Assembly: GCF_005860805.1 (NCBI RefSeq)
Contig: NZ_VCEJ01000005.1
Span: 620,001 to 684,000, forward strand
DNA: 64,000 nt
Source: Dyadobacter luticola
Lineage (GTDB): Bacteria; Bacteroidota; Bacteroidia; Cytophagales; Spirosomataceae
Direction: 5' to 3'
Shown: positions 18,497-26,194 of the stretch, piece by piece
Layout: every line of letters starts with the position of its first letter
Numbering within the stretch: the stretch's first letter is position 1
Notes under the pieces: model-generated
Told to the model about the DNA's origin: nothing
Databases searched by the model: none
What the model saw: the letters and a program-made list of their open reading frames with translations, nothing else
Position numbers and translations under genes: made by a program

Positions 18497-18528
18497 AAAA
18501 GCCTTCGGAATTGCTTCCGAAGGCTTTT
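18497..18528. terminator. Bidirectional terminator between the ABC ATPase gene and groEL
   Basis: A perfect 14-bp inverted repeat (AAAAGCCTTCGGAA / TTCCGAAGGCTTTT) with a 4-nt loop lies between two convergent genes. A/T runs at both ends allow termination on both strands. Confidence 0.9.
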
Positions 18529-18550
18529 CCTATATTCCAGGGGACGATGA

Positions 18551-20182
18551 TTACATCATTCCGCCCATTCCACCACCGTGGCTGTGGCCACCAGCAGCAG
18601 GAGCTTCTTCTGGTTCGTCAGCAATTACACATTCTGTTGTCAACAACAAGCCTGCGATAGATGCTGCGTTTTCAAGTGCCAGACGGGATACTTTCTTAGG
18701 GTCAATGATACCAGCTTCCAAAAGGTCTGTGTAAACATTGTCTTTAGCATTGTAACCGTAAGCGCCCGTTCCTTCTTTCACTTTCTGAACAACCACAGAT
18801 GGTTCCTGACCTGAGTTAGAAACGATGGTTCTCAAAGGAGCTTCCAAAGCAACGCGGATAATGTTGATACCGGTTTTTTCGTCTTCGTTTGAGCCAGTAA
18901 CGCCTTCCAAAGCAGCGGTAGCGCGGATATAAGCAACACCACCACCCGCTACGATACCTTCTTCAACAGCAGCACGAGTTGCATGCAATGCATCATCAAC
19001 GCGGTCTTTTTTCTCTTTCATTTCAACCTCAGTTGCAGCTCCGATGTAAAGGATAGCTACACCACCTGAAAGTTTCGCAAGACGTTCCTGCAATTTTTCA
19101 CGATCGTAATCAGAAGTTGTGTTTTCGATCTGTGCTTTGATCTGGTTAACACGTCCCTGAATGTCTTCAGAGTTACCTGAACCATTGACCAAAGTTGTGT
19201 TGTCTTTGTCGATAATCGCTTTTTCGCAAGTACCCAGGTATTCCAAAGTTGCGTTTTCCAATTTGAAACCGCGCTCTTCTGAAATTACAGTACCACCAGT
19301 TACGATAGCGATATCTTCCAACATTGCTTTACGACGGTCACCGAAACCTGGTGCTTTTACAGCAGCAACTTTCAATGCACCACGGATTTTGTTTACTACC
19401 AATGTAGCAAGTGCTTCTCCGTCAACATCTTCTGAAAGAATAAGCAAAGGACGACCAGTTTGAGCAACTGCTTCCAAAACTGGCAGCAATTCTTTCATGG
19501 AAGACACTTTTTTCTCAGAGATCAAAATATATGGACGCTCCAATTCAGCTTCCATTTTCTCGGTGTTGGTCACGAAATAAGGAGACAGGTAACCACGGTC
19601 AAACTGCATACCTTCCACAGTTTTCACTTCTGTTTCAGTACCGCGAGCCTCTTCCACAGTGATAACACCTTCTTTTCCTACTTTTTCCATCGCTTCGGCG
19701 ATCATGTTACCGATCTCCTCGTCATGGTTTGCAGAAATAGTAGCAACCTGAGCGATTTCTTTTGAAGTAGAGATATTTTTTTTCTGTCCTTCAAGATCCT
19801 TTGTAATGATAGCGACAGCTTTGTCAATACCACGTTTCAGATCCATCGGGTTAGCACCAGCAGCTACGTTTTTCACACCGATTGAATAAATCGCCTGTGC
19901 CAAAACAGTTGCAGTTGTAGTACCGTCACCCGCAGAGTCAGCTGTTTTAGAAGCAACTTCTTTTACTAGCTGAGCACCCATGTTTTCGATTGGGTCTTTC
20001 AGGTCAATTTCTTTTGCAACAGTCACACCATCTTTGGTGATGCTTGGGGAACCGAATTTCTTATCGATTACCACGTTACGACCGCGAGGTCCTAATGTAA
20101 CTTTTACGGCGTCAGCCAATGTATCCACGCCTTTTTTGATCCTGTCGCGTGCTTCTGTGTCAAAAAATATTTTCTTAGACAT
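18551..20182 (-). CDS. groL: 60-kDa chaperonin GroEL
   Basis: The 543-residue protein is normal length and highly conserved: [21 protein letters not shown] at the start, [15 protein letters not shown] for the ATP site, and a Gly/Met-rich tail ending GGMGGMM. It forms the double-ring chaperonin that folds cytoplasmic proteins with GroES. The gene follows groES with a 55-bp gap and ends at a strong terminator, so groES-groEL form one transcription unit. Confidence 0.99.
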   Translation of the reverse strand: MSKKIFFDTEARDRIKKGVDTLADAVKVTLGPRGRNVVIDKKFGSPSITKDGVTVAKEIDLKDPIENMGAQLVKEVASKTADSAGDGTTTATVLAQAIYSIGVKNVAAGANPMDLKRGIDKAVAIITKDLEGQKKNISTSKEIAQVATISANHDEEIGNMIAEAMEKVGKEGVITVEEARGTETEVKTVEGMQFDRGYLSPYFVTNTEKMEAELERPYILISEKKVSSMKELLPVLEAVAQTGRPLLILSEDVDGEALATLVVNKIRGALKVAAVKAPGFGDRRKAMLEDIAIVTGGTVISEERGFKLENATLEYLGTCEKAIIDKDNTTLVNGSGNSEDIQGRVNQIKAQIENTTSDYDREKLQERLAKLSGGVAILYIGAATEVEMKEKKDRVDDALHATRAAVEEGIVAGGGVAYIRATAALEGVTGSNEDEKTGINIIRVALEAPLRTIVSNSGQEPSVVVQKVKEGTGAYGYNAKDNVYTDLLEAGIIDPKKVSRLALENAASIAGLLLTTECVIADEPEEAPAAGGHSHGGGMGGMM

Positions 20183-20237
20183 AACTATTAATAATTTGAA
20201 AAAACTTTAAGAGAAACTAGTGATTAATACTGTCGGA

Positions 20238-20537
20238 CTATTGACCGATGATGGCATAAATGTCTGATTCGCGCATGATCAGGATATCTTTTCCTTCGTA
20301 CGCTAATTCAGTTCCGGAGTATTTGCCATACAATACGGTATCCCCTACTTTCACTGTAAGAGGCTCATCTTTTTTACCTGGGCCAACGGCAACAACAGTT
20401 CCGCGTTGTGGTTTTTCTTTGGCAGTATCAGGGATAATGATACCAAATGCAGTTTTTTCTTCGGCTGGGGCTGGTTCTACAAGAACACGATCAGCCAGAG
20501 GTTGTACGTTAACTTGTATTTCTGCTAAAGTTGACAT
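20238..20537 (-). CDS. groS: 10-kDa co-chaperonin GroES
   Basis: From the ATG at 20537 the product has 99 residues ([20 protein letters not shown]). The frame also contains an upstream start at 20585 that would add 16 unrelated residues. Conserved features are the mobile-loop region [18 protein letters not shown], the [10 protein letters not shown] core and the [11 protein letters not shown] stretch. It caps the GroEL ring. No CIRCE element was found upstream; instead an 8-bp inverted repeat (TTGTCAGT / ACTGACAA, 20560-20585) is present just before the gene. Confidence 0.98.
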   Translation of the reverse strand: MSTLAEIQVNVQPLADRVLVEPAPAEEKTAFGIIIPDTAKEKPQRGTVVAVGPGKKDEPLTVKVGDTVLYGKYSGTELAYEGKDILIMRESDIYAIIGQ

Positions 20538-20559
20538 AAATATTAAACGTTTGTTTTGA

Positions 20560-20585
20560 TTGTCAGTAAAAGGTTTGACTGACAA
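20560..20585. promoter_or_regulatory. Inverted repeat upstream of groES
   Basis: TTGTCAGT and ACTGACAA form a perfect 8-bp inverted repeat with a 10-bp spacer, ending 23 bp before the groES ATG. It could be an operator or a 5'-UTR hairpin for the heat-shock operon. Its role is not established by the sequence alone. Confidence 0.4.
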
Positions 20586-20671
20586 CCGGTAAGCACAATC
20601 TATGCCACACCAGGGTATTCTGACATTTTTTCCGGCTAGTGTGACAAATTTGTACCTAACCCTGTCCCGAT

Positions 20672-20687
20672 ATGACTATATAGTCAT
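20672..20687. promoter_or_regulatory. 16-bp perfect palindrome between groES and a divergent gene
   Basis: ATGACTATATAGTCAT is a perfect palindrome, with a second short palindrome ACAAATTTGT at 20644-20653. Both lie in the ~230-bp divergent intergenic region between groES and an unknown gene. A dimeric regulator binding site is the simplest reading; chance cannot be excluded in this AT-rich stretch. Confidence 0.4.
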
Positions 20688-20769
20688 TGTCCTGTCAGTC
20701 AACTCCTAAAAATTGCTTCGATATGGGAAAATCATTAAATTAATTCGGCACTAAAATGAAGATGATTTT

Positions 20770-21477
20770 ATGACAAACCTGCATAGTAACTGGTTAACCG
20801 AGGGGATTTTTGATTTTGAGCATAAAAAATATGTGCTGCTCGCTTACCTGCAACACATTAACACAGAGTTCGCCGGCAACCGCCTGCATCCATATTTACC
20901 TGAGCTCAGGTTTCATTTCGAATCCTGCCTCGACATTCAATCTACTAAAAATCACATCAGGACGTCGCTGCCAAAGAATCTGACCGGCATCGATGTCAGT
21001 AACTGGAAGCTGGAATATGAGGAAACGCACCAGGATGACCCCTATATGGAAGAACTGAATTACATGCTGGATTTTGCGATACCACGTTTTTCTGCCTCAA
21101 TTTCCGAGGGTACCGAGCGGTTTTCAGCGGTAGAGGGTAATGTCAGCGTCTCGCCCGTCGGGATTGTGCCCCTGCATTTGCAGGAAGGTTACCTGCTTTT
21201 TTTGCATGCATTCCAGCCGCTGGTGAGCATTTTTCAATATCAGCTGGCGCTTTATAACCAAATGCGGGAGCGGTACTTAAAAACCTGGTTTTTGGAAACC
21301 GTCCGGATCGGGCTGGGAAAAACGGTAGCGCAGGTGAAAGTAGATTTGACACGAAAAAACAGCGCTCTGCCAAATCCGGCGACATACATTGTAGAATCAA
21401 AATACGATTATCCTTTGGAGGAAGCTTTGCTGCCGGTAGCGAAGAAGCTGGTTTTGAAACAGATTAATGTTGCCTGA
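20770..21477 (+). CDS. Conserved hypothetical protein next to groESL
   Basis: A 235-residue protein that I do not recognise. It has no signal peptide, membrane segment or known catalytic motif. The composition is ordinary for a soluble protein, with acidic helices in the middle (WKLEYEETHQDDPYMEELNY) and a helical C-terminal third rich in aromatic residues. It lies alone on the plus strand inside an otherwise minus-strand core cluster, divergent from groES and convergent with secG, with a strong terminator just after it. Codon use looks like the neighbours, so it is probably a real gene native to the lineage. Confidence 0.75.
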   Translation: MTNLHSNWLTEGIFDFEHKKYVLLAYLQHINTEFAGNRLHPYLPELRFHFESCLDIQSTKNHIRTSLPKNLTGIDVSNWKLEYEETHQDDPYMEELNYMLDFAIPRFSASISEGTERFSAVEGNVSVSPVGIVPLHLQEGYLLFLHAFQPLVSIFQYQLALYNQMRERYLKTWFLETVRIGLGKTVAQVKVDLTRKNSALPNPATYIVESKYDYPLEEALLPVAKKLVLKQINVA

Positions 21478-21481
21478 AAAC

Positions 21482-21518
21482 AAAAAAGTGGCCAGAATCA
21501 ACTTCTGGCCACTTTTTT
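21482..21518. terminator. Bidirectional terminator between the unknown gene and secG
   Basis: A perfect 16-bp inverted repeat (AAAAAAGTGGCCAGAA / TTCTGGCCACTTTTTT) with a 5-nt loop and A/T runs at both ends lies between convergent genes. Confidence 0.92.
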
Positions 21519-21532
21519 TATAAATGCTTTTC

Positions 21533-21961
21533 TTATTTAGTTGTATCCGCAGGAGCAGTGGATGCTGGTGGATTACCGGCTGGCTCTGCTGTGCCCGAAG
21601 GAACTGCCGATCCTGCTGGAGCTGCCGCTCCGGGAGCCGCCGCTCCGGGTGCCGGAGCAATTTTACCACCTGGTGTCGGTGCATTTTGCGCACGGTCCAC
21701 ATTGATACTTTTGATTCCGCCGCCATCATTGCTGCCGCCTACTACAATGTAAGAAGCAAGTGAAATGAGGATTACAGCACTTGCCAAACCCCAGGTAACC
21801 TGTTCGAGCAAATCGGTTGTTTTTTTAACGCCAAACATTTGGGTTGTACCTGCGCCGCTGAATTCGCTTGAAAGACCGCCGCCCTTAGAATTTTGTACCA
21901 ACACGACGAGAATCAGCAATACCGCCACAATCGCCACCAGAATAATCAAACCCAGATACAT
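21533..21961 (-). CDS. secG: Preprotein translocase subunit SecG
   Basis: The 142-residue protein begins with a membrane segment (MYLGLIILVAIVAVLLILVV), the SecG signature VQNSKGGGLSSEF and TTQMFGVKK, then a second membrane segment around 50-75. It assists SecYE in protein export. A low-complexity Ala/Pro/Gly tail of about 55 residues (repeats of APGAA/PAG) extends beyond the usual core, a common feature in Bacteroidota SecG. It is the last gene of the miaB-regulator-lptE cluster. Confidence 0.95.
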   Translation of the reverse strand: MYLGLIILVAIVAVLLILVVLVQNSKGGGLSSEFSGAGTTQMFGVKKTTDLLEQVTWGLASAVILISLASYIVVGGSNDGGGIKSINVDRAQNAPTPGGKIAPAPGAAAPGAAAPAGSAVPSGTAEPAGNPPASTAPADTTK

Positions 21962-22001
21962 GCCTTAATAATATTGAATGAATGAATGATTGAAGTAAAG
22001 T

Positions 22002-22649
22002 TTACAAACGATATAGCTCGCTTAATTTTTTCGCAAAGTAATTTCTTTTTTCCGGTTTTTTCAAGATCAATTTCTGGTATACGTCAATTGCCTTCTCAAT
22101 TTTGCCCTGGCGGATCAGGATTTTTGCAAATGCTTCGGTCTCAACACTTCCCTCGCCTGACTCTGCCACCCTGCCGGTAAGGTCCACCGCCACAGGTTCC
22201 AGATTGCTTTCCTGCCTGCTGATACGTGGATTTTTCTTCATAAAACCCTCAATGATCGCCTGTTGCCTCCGTTGCTCGTCCGACTTCTGCGGCGTGGCTG
22301 GCGTCACCTGCTGCTCAACAATGCTCAGCAAAATATCTTCCCCATTTTGCGGCAAAGCTTTTTCCTGCGCCTCGATCACCTCCTCAATGTTGACCGTCGC
22401 GTCGTAACGTTCCGTATCGTTTTCCACCAGTTGCTGCAAGGCCACCCGGCTGAGGGCGTAAGCAGCTGCGCGGGGCCGGGTTTCGTCCAGTTTTTCGGTA
22501 CCAGCGTAGGCTTTTGCAAGCAGTGAATAGGAAATCTGACAGTAAGGAAATGCCTTGATGGTCGCTTCCAGTCTCGAAATAACATCCGCGTCAATGTTGC
22601 CGGGATGTTTTACCAGTTCGCTGAAAGTTTCCTTTTCAATAAGGGCCAT
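22002..22649 (-). CDS. Conserved hypothetical, helical-repeat-like protein of the lptE-secG cluster
   Basis: The 215-residue protein has no signal peptide. Its N-terminal part (FPYCQISYSLLAKAYAG, AAYALSRVALQQLVEN) and its C-terminal part (EAFAKILIRQGKIEKAIDVYQKLILKKPEKRNYFAKKL) look like tetratricopeptide helices. A disordered, charged middle (about 95-160) separates them. Homologues are common between lptE and secG in Bacteroidota as I recall. The role is unknown; a scaffold in envelope assembly is a guess from context. Confidence 0.8.
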   Translation of the reverse strand: MALIEKETFSELVKHPGNIDADVISRLEATIKAFPYCQISYSLLAKAYAGTEKLDETRPRAAAYALSRVALQQLVENDTERYDATVNIEEVIEAQEKALPQNGEDILLSIVEQQVTPATPQKSDEQRRQQAIIEGFMKKNPRISRQESNLEPVAVDLTGRVAESGEGSVETEAFAKILIRQGKIEKAIDVYQKLILKKPEKRNYFAKKLSELYRL

Positions 22650-22704
22650 GATCCGGGTTTAATGTGTTGGACAAGACAGTGAAGGTAGGAAAAAGGCGCT
22701 GCTG

Positions 22705-23217
22705 TTACCAGTCGGCAGCCGATTTATTGAAAATTTGCTGGACGATATTTTCGCGGATTGTAGGCAGCAAACGCGCTTCGTTCTGGTTAAGCGTCTGGTC
22801 CTGAGGAAAGTCGGCGTAGTAAGTAAATGACTGGTCAAAATTCTTTGTTTCGTCCTTCGCATTCGTGTACCGCACCTGCACCGTGACATTCAACCGGTTG
22901 AGCCCGGCCTGGTCATTGGCGGTTGGTGCCGCTGCCAGCACGTCATATCCGGTGATCGATCCTTCCAAAACCAGGTCCCCGCCGCCCGGCTGGCTGGTTA
23001 GGCTGGTATTTCGCTGAAAATATTCTTTCAGATCCTCGGTAAGCCGCTGCGGGAGATCGGATGGTCCACCCGCAGTGCCCATCGTAAAGTTGAGCACGCT
23101 GAATGTCTTGATATCAGGCGATAAGTTGGTGCCCGTAAACGAATATACCCCACAGCTCGAAAGAAAAACCGAACAATGCAGGAAGAGGGCAACCAGCGCC
23201 CATTTTTTTAAATGCAT
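22705..23217 (-). CDS. LptE-like lipoprotein for LPS assembly
   Basis: From the ATG at 23217 the product has 170 residues with a lipoprotein signal ending FLSSC. After the cysteine it continues GVYSFTGTNLSPDIKTFSV, the hallmark start of Bacteroidota LptE homologues, and includes QRLTEDLKEYFQRNTSL typical of the LptE fold. It should sit in the outer membrane with LptD and guide LPS insertion. Starts at 23310 or 23253 would overlap the upstream regulator gene and precede the signal with unrelated residues. It follows the sigma-54 activator gene with a ~19-bp gap. Confidence 0.85.
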   Translation of the reverse strand: MHLKKWALVALFLHCSVFLSSCGVYSFTGTNLSPDIKTFSVLNFTMGTAGGPSDLPQRLTEDLKEYFQRNTSLTSQPGGGDLVLEGSITGYDVLAAAPTANDQAGLNRLNVTVQVRYTNAKDETKNFDQSFTYYADFPQDQTLNQNEARLLPTIRENIVQQIFNKSAADW

Positions 23218-23236
23218 TTTATAAACCGCCAAAAGG

Positions 23237-24535
23237 TTACTCTTCAATGTCATACTGTTTGATTTTTCTGTATAACGTCCTTTCAGAAATGCCCAATGCA
23301 TTGGCCGCATACTTTCGCTTGTTGTTGTTTTTGCGCAAGGCTTTGATGATCATTTCCCTCTCCTTGTCTTCCAGCGACAGCGATTCTTCCTCGGCGGTCA
23401 CATGCACAACATCCTCAATCTCACCACGTTCGTCCGAATACCTGTCCAGGTCGACCGTTCTTGCGGCTGGCGCAGGCGGAAGATAGCGCTGCGGCTCGAT
23501 GGACGGTGAGCTGATAACCGGCTCGGGGTTGTTGATAGAACTGAAAAGATCCTGGTGGTCTTTCAGAATTTCACCGCCATACTTTTCATTTTCAAGCACA
23601 TTCCTGACCAGTTTTTTCAATTCGGTCACGTCCCGCCGCATATCGAAAAGCACCTTATATAGCAGTTCTCTTTCCGAAAACGAGCTGGCCGAATCTTCGC
23701 CGGAGCGCAGCGGCACCAGCGCTCTTCTTCCCGGCGGCTGAACCGGGTTCAGGTAATGATTCAGTGTGTCGGCGTTGATAGGCAACTCTTTATCTGTTTC
23801 CAGGATCGTGATTTGCTCGGCGATATTTTTGAGCTGGCGAATATTTCCCGGGAAAGTATACTCCAGCAGCAAGTCGCGGGCATCATTGTCCAGCCTGACG
23901 GGTTTCGTGCGGTATCTTTCCGAAAAATCATTTGTGAATTTCCTGAATAACAGCAGGATATCCTCGCCACGATCGCGCAGCGGCGGTACGTAGATGGGTA
24001 CGGTATTAAGTCGATAATAAAGGTCTTCCCGGAATTTACCGTTGTTGACCGCGTCGAGCAGGTTCACATTCGTGGCAGCCACGACGCGCACATTGGTTTT
24101 CAAAACTTTGGAAGAACCTACGCGGATATATTCACCGTTTTCCAAAACCCTCAAAAGCCTGGCTTGCGTACCCAGCGGCATTTCGCCCACTTCATCGAGG
24201 AAAATAGTACCGGTATTGGTTGTTTCAAAATAGCCTTTTCTCGCATCGAGTGCACCGGTAAATGCGCCTTTTTCGTGACCAAAAAGTTCAGAATCAATTG
24301 TTCCTTCCGGGATCGCGCCGCAGTTGATGGCGATAAACGGGCCGTGTTTTCTTGAACTCAGGCTATGGATAATTTTGGAAAAAGATTCCTTACCACTTCC
24401 GCTTTCTCCGGTGATGAGCACCGTCAGGTCTGTCGCCGCTACCTGTACCGCCACATTGATCGCGTGGTTCAGTCCGGGCGACGTGCCAATAATTCCAAAG
24501 CGGTTTTTTATTGCTTGTACTTCCGTTGAATTCAT
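23237..24535 (-). CDS. Sigma-54 activator lacking a sensor domain
   Basis: The 432-residue protein starts almost directly with the AAA+ domain (about 12-245): Walker A GESGSGKE at 43-50, GAFTGA at 90-95 and Walker B TIFLDE near 114-119. A ~120-residue linker with a coiled-coil-like stretch (LLYKVLFDMRRDVTELKKLV) follows, then a Fis-type HTH ending NALGISERTLYRKIKQYDIEE. With no receiver, GAF or PAS domain, its activity must be set by expression, by another protein or through the linker. It lies between miaB and lptE on the same strand, so it may control envelope genes through sigma-54. Confidence 0.92.
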   Translation of the reverse strand: MNSTEVQAIKNRFGIIGTSPGLNHAINVAVQVAATDLTVLITGESGSGKESFSKIIHSLSSRKHGPFIAINCGAIPEGTIDSELFGHEKGAFTGALDARKGYFETTNTGTIFLDEVGEMPLGTQARLLRVLENGEYIRVGSSKVLKTNVRVVAATNVNLLDAVNNGKFREDLYYRLNTVPIYVPPLRDRGEDILLLFRKFTNDFSERYRTKPVRLDNDARDLLLEYTFPGNIRQLKNIAEQITILETDKELPINADTLNHYLNPVQPPGRRALVPLRSGEDSASSFSERELLYKVLFDMRRDVTELKKLVRNVLENEKYGGEILKDHQDLFSSINNPEPVISSPSIEPQRYLPPAPAARTVDLDRYSDERGEIEDVVHVTAEEESLSLEDKEREMIIKALRKNNNKRKYAANALGISERTLYRKIKQYDIEE

Positions 24536-24613
24536 TCAGATAGCGATTGGCTGTAAACATTTAGCTGTCAGCCATTTTTAGGGTTAGGCCGGAATGTTTG
24601 GCCGGCTTTTATT

Positions 24614-26044
24614 TTATATAGCCTCGACTTCTGCCACGGCTTTTCCGCGCAGTGTCGCGGCGGTACATTCGGTGATCAGGACATTGACATAATCACCTTT
24701 TTTGAAATGTTCTTTTGGAAAAATCACTCTTTTATTTTGGTCAATGCGGCCCGAAAGTTCTTCCTCCGATCGCTTCGACGTACCCTCCACCAAAACCCGC
24801 TGGACCGTTCCGATCAACCGCTGGTTGCGTTCGAGGGATATTCTTTGTTGTACATCGATGATCTCCGCCAGCCTTCTCTGCTTTACTTCCGGCGAAATGT
24901 CGTCTGCGAATTTTTTCGCGGCCAATGTGCCCGGACGCTCGGAATAGGCAAACATATAGCCAAAATCAAACCGCACATATTCGAGCAGCGAGAGCGAATC
25001 CTGGTGCTCTTCCTCGGTCTCGGTACAAAAACCCGCGATCATATCGTGCGAAATCCCGCAATCCTCGCCAATGATCCGGCGAATGCTGTCGATCCTTTCG
25101 AGGTACCACTCGCGGTCGTAAGTACGGTTCATCAGGTCCAGCACCCGGCTGTTGCCGTGCTGGGCTGGTAAATGAATGTATTTACAAATGTTGTCGTACT
25201 TTTTGATGGTGTACAAAACCTCGTCCGTAATGTCTTTGGGGTGTGATGTACTAAACCTGACACGCAGTTCCGGGCTTACCTTCGCCACCATTTCCAGCAG
25301 CCTGGCGAAATTCACCTCACTGTTCCACTTATAGCTGTCCACATTCTGGCCCAGCAATGTTACTTCCTTATAGCCGGCATCAAAAAGTCGCTGCGCTTCC
25401 TGAACAATCGAAAATGGGTCCCGGCTGCGCTCGCGTCCCCTCGTAAAAGGTACCACGCAAAAACTGCACATATTATCACAGCCGCGCATGATGGAGACGA
25501 GGGCGGTGACACCGTTTGAATTCAGACGGACTGGCGCGATATCGGCGTAAGTTTCTTCTCTTGAAAGAAAAACATTTACACCCTTCTGGCCTGTTTCCGC
25601 TTCGGATACCAGGCGCGGCAGGTCACGGTAAGCATCAGGGCCTGTCACAATGTCGACCATCTGCTCTTCTTCCAGCAGTTGTGCTTTCAGCCGCTCGGCC
25701 ATACACCCAAGTATACCGATTAGTGCGCCTGGTTTTTTCTTTTTAACAAAATTTAAGTGTACCAGACGGTTACGGACCTTCTGCTCGGCATTGTCACGGA
25801 TCGCGCAGGTGTTCAGGAAAATCAGGTCGGCGTCGTTGACGTCTGAGGTTGTAGCATAACCCGCATCGCGCATCACAGAGGCCACAATCTCGCTGTCCGA
25901 GAAGTTCATCTGGCAGCCGTAGCTCTCGATAAACAACCTCTTCTTATTTGTAAGTGGCTCATTCTCCGTGATTTTCACAGTCTCGCAAGCTTCCTTATCT
26001 GCCTCGGTCAATATTTTTAATGAATTTGCAATTCTATGCTCCAT
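24614..26044 (-). CDS. miaB: tRNA-2-methylthio-N6-dimethylallyladenosine synthase MiaB
   Basis: The 476-residue radical-SAM methylthiotransferase adds a methylthio group to i6A37 of tRNAs reading UNN codons. The N-terminal UPF0004 domain has its cluster cysteines at C44, C80 and C114. The radical-SAM motif CDNMCSFC supplies C189, C193 and C196. A TRAM domain closes the protein ([17 protein letters not shown] to the end). The first ~30 residues form a lineage-type extension before [14 protein letters not shown]. It is the first gene of the cluster that continues with the sigma-54 activator, lptE and secG. Confidence 0.96.
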   Translation of the reverse strand: MEHRIANSLKILTEADKEACETVKITENEPLTNKKRLFIESYGCQMNFSDSEIVASVMRDAGYATTSDVNDADLIFLNTCAIRDNAEQKVRNRLVHLNFVKKKKPGALIGILGCMAERLKAQLLEEEQMVDIVTGPDAYRDLPRLVSEAETGQKGVNVFLSREETYADIAPVRLNSNGVTALVSIMRGCDNMCSFCVVPFTRGRERSRDPFSIVQEAQRLFDAGYKEVTLLGQNVDSYKWNSEVNFARLLEMVAKVSPELRVRFSTSHPKDITDEVLYTIKKYDNICKYIHLPAQHGNSRVLDLMNRTYDREWYLERIDSIRRIIGEDCGISHDMIAGFCTETEEEHQDSLSLLEYVRFDFGYMFAYSERPGTLAAKKFADDISPEVKQRRLAEIIDVQQRISLERNQRLIGTVQRVLVEGTSKRSEEELSGRIDQNKRVIFPKEHFKKGDYVNVLITECTAATLRGKAVAEVEAI

Positions 26045-26194
26045 CGGAAGGATATCTTAATCACCTGAATCATTCTTGTAGAATCGAAGCCGGCGGAAAT
26101 GGCTCCTTTTCCCAAAATCGAAGGGTGCAAAGGTAAGAAGAAATCAGGGAAAACTGACAAACTGTCAGAGAGTAAAAGCGCTTGTAGTATTTGT

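Noticed and set aside
20538-20769. A CIRCE (HrcA) operator in front of groES
   Set aside because: No TTAGCACTC-N9-GAGTGCTAA or near match was found.
24584-24608. GCCGG/CCGGC hairpin after the sigma-54 activator start
   Set aside because: The T-run is on the plus strand, while both neighbouring genes are on the minus strand; short stem.
26153-26167. CTGACA-AAC-TGTCAG inverted repeat between tamL and miaB
   Set aside because: Only 6-bp arms, no 10-bp phasing; could be chance, so not merged with the phased arrays.
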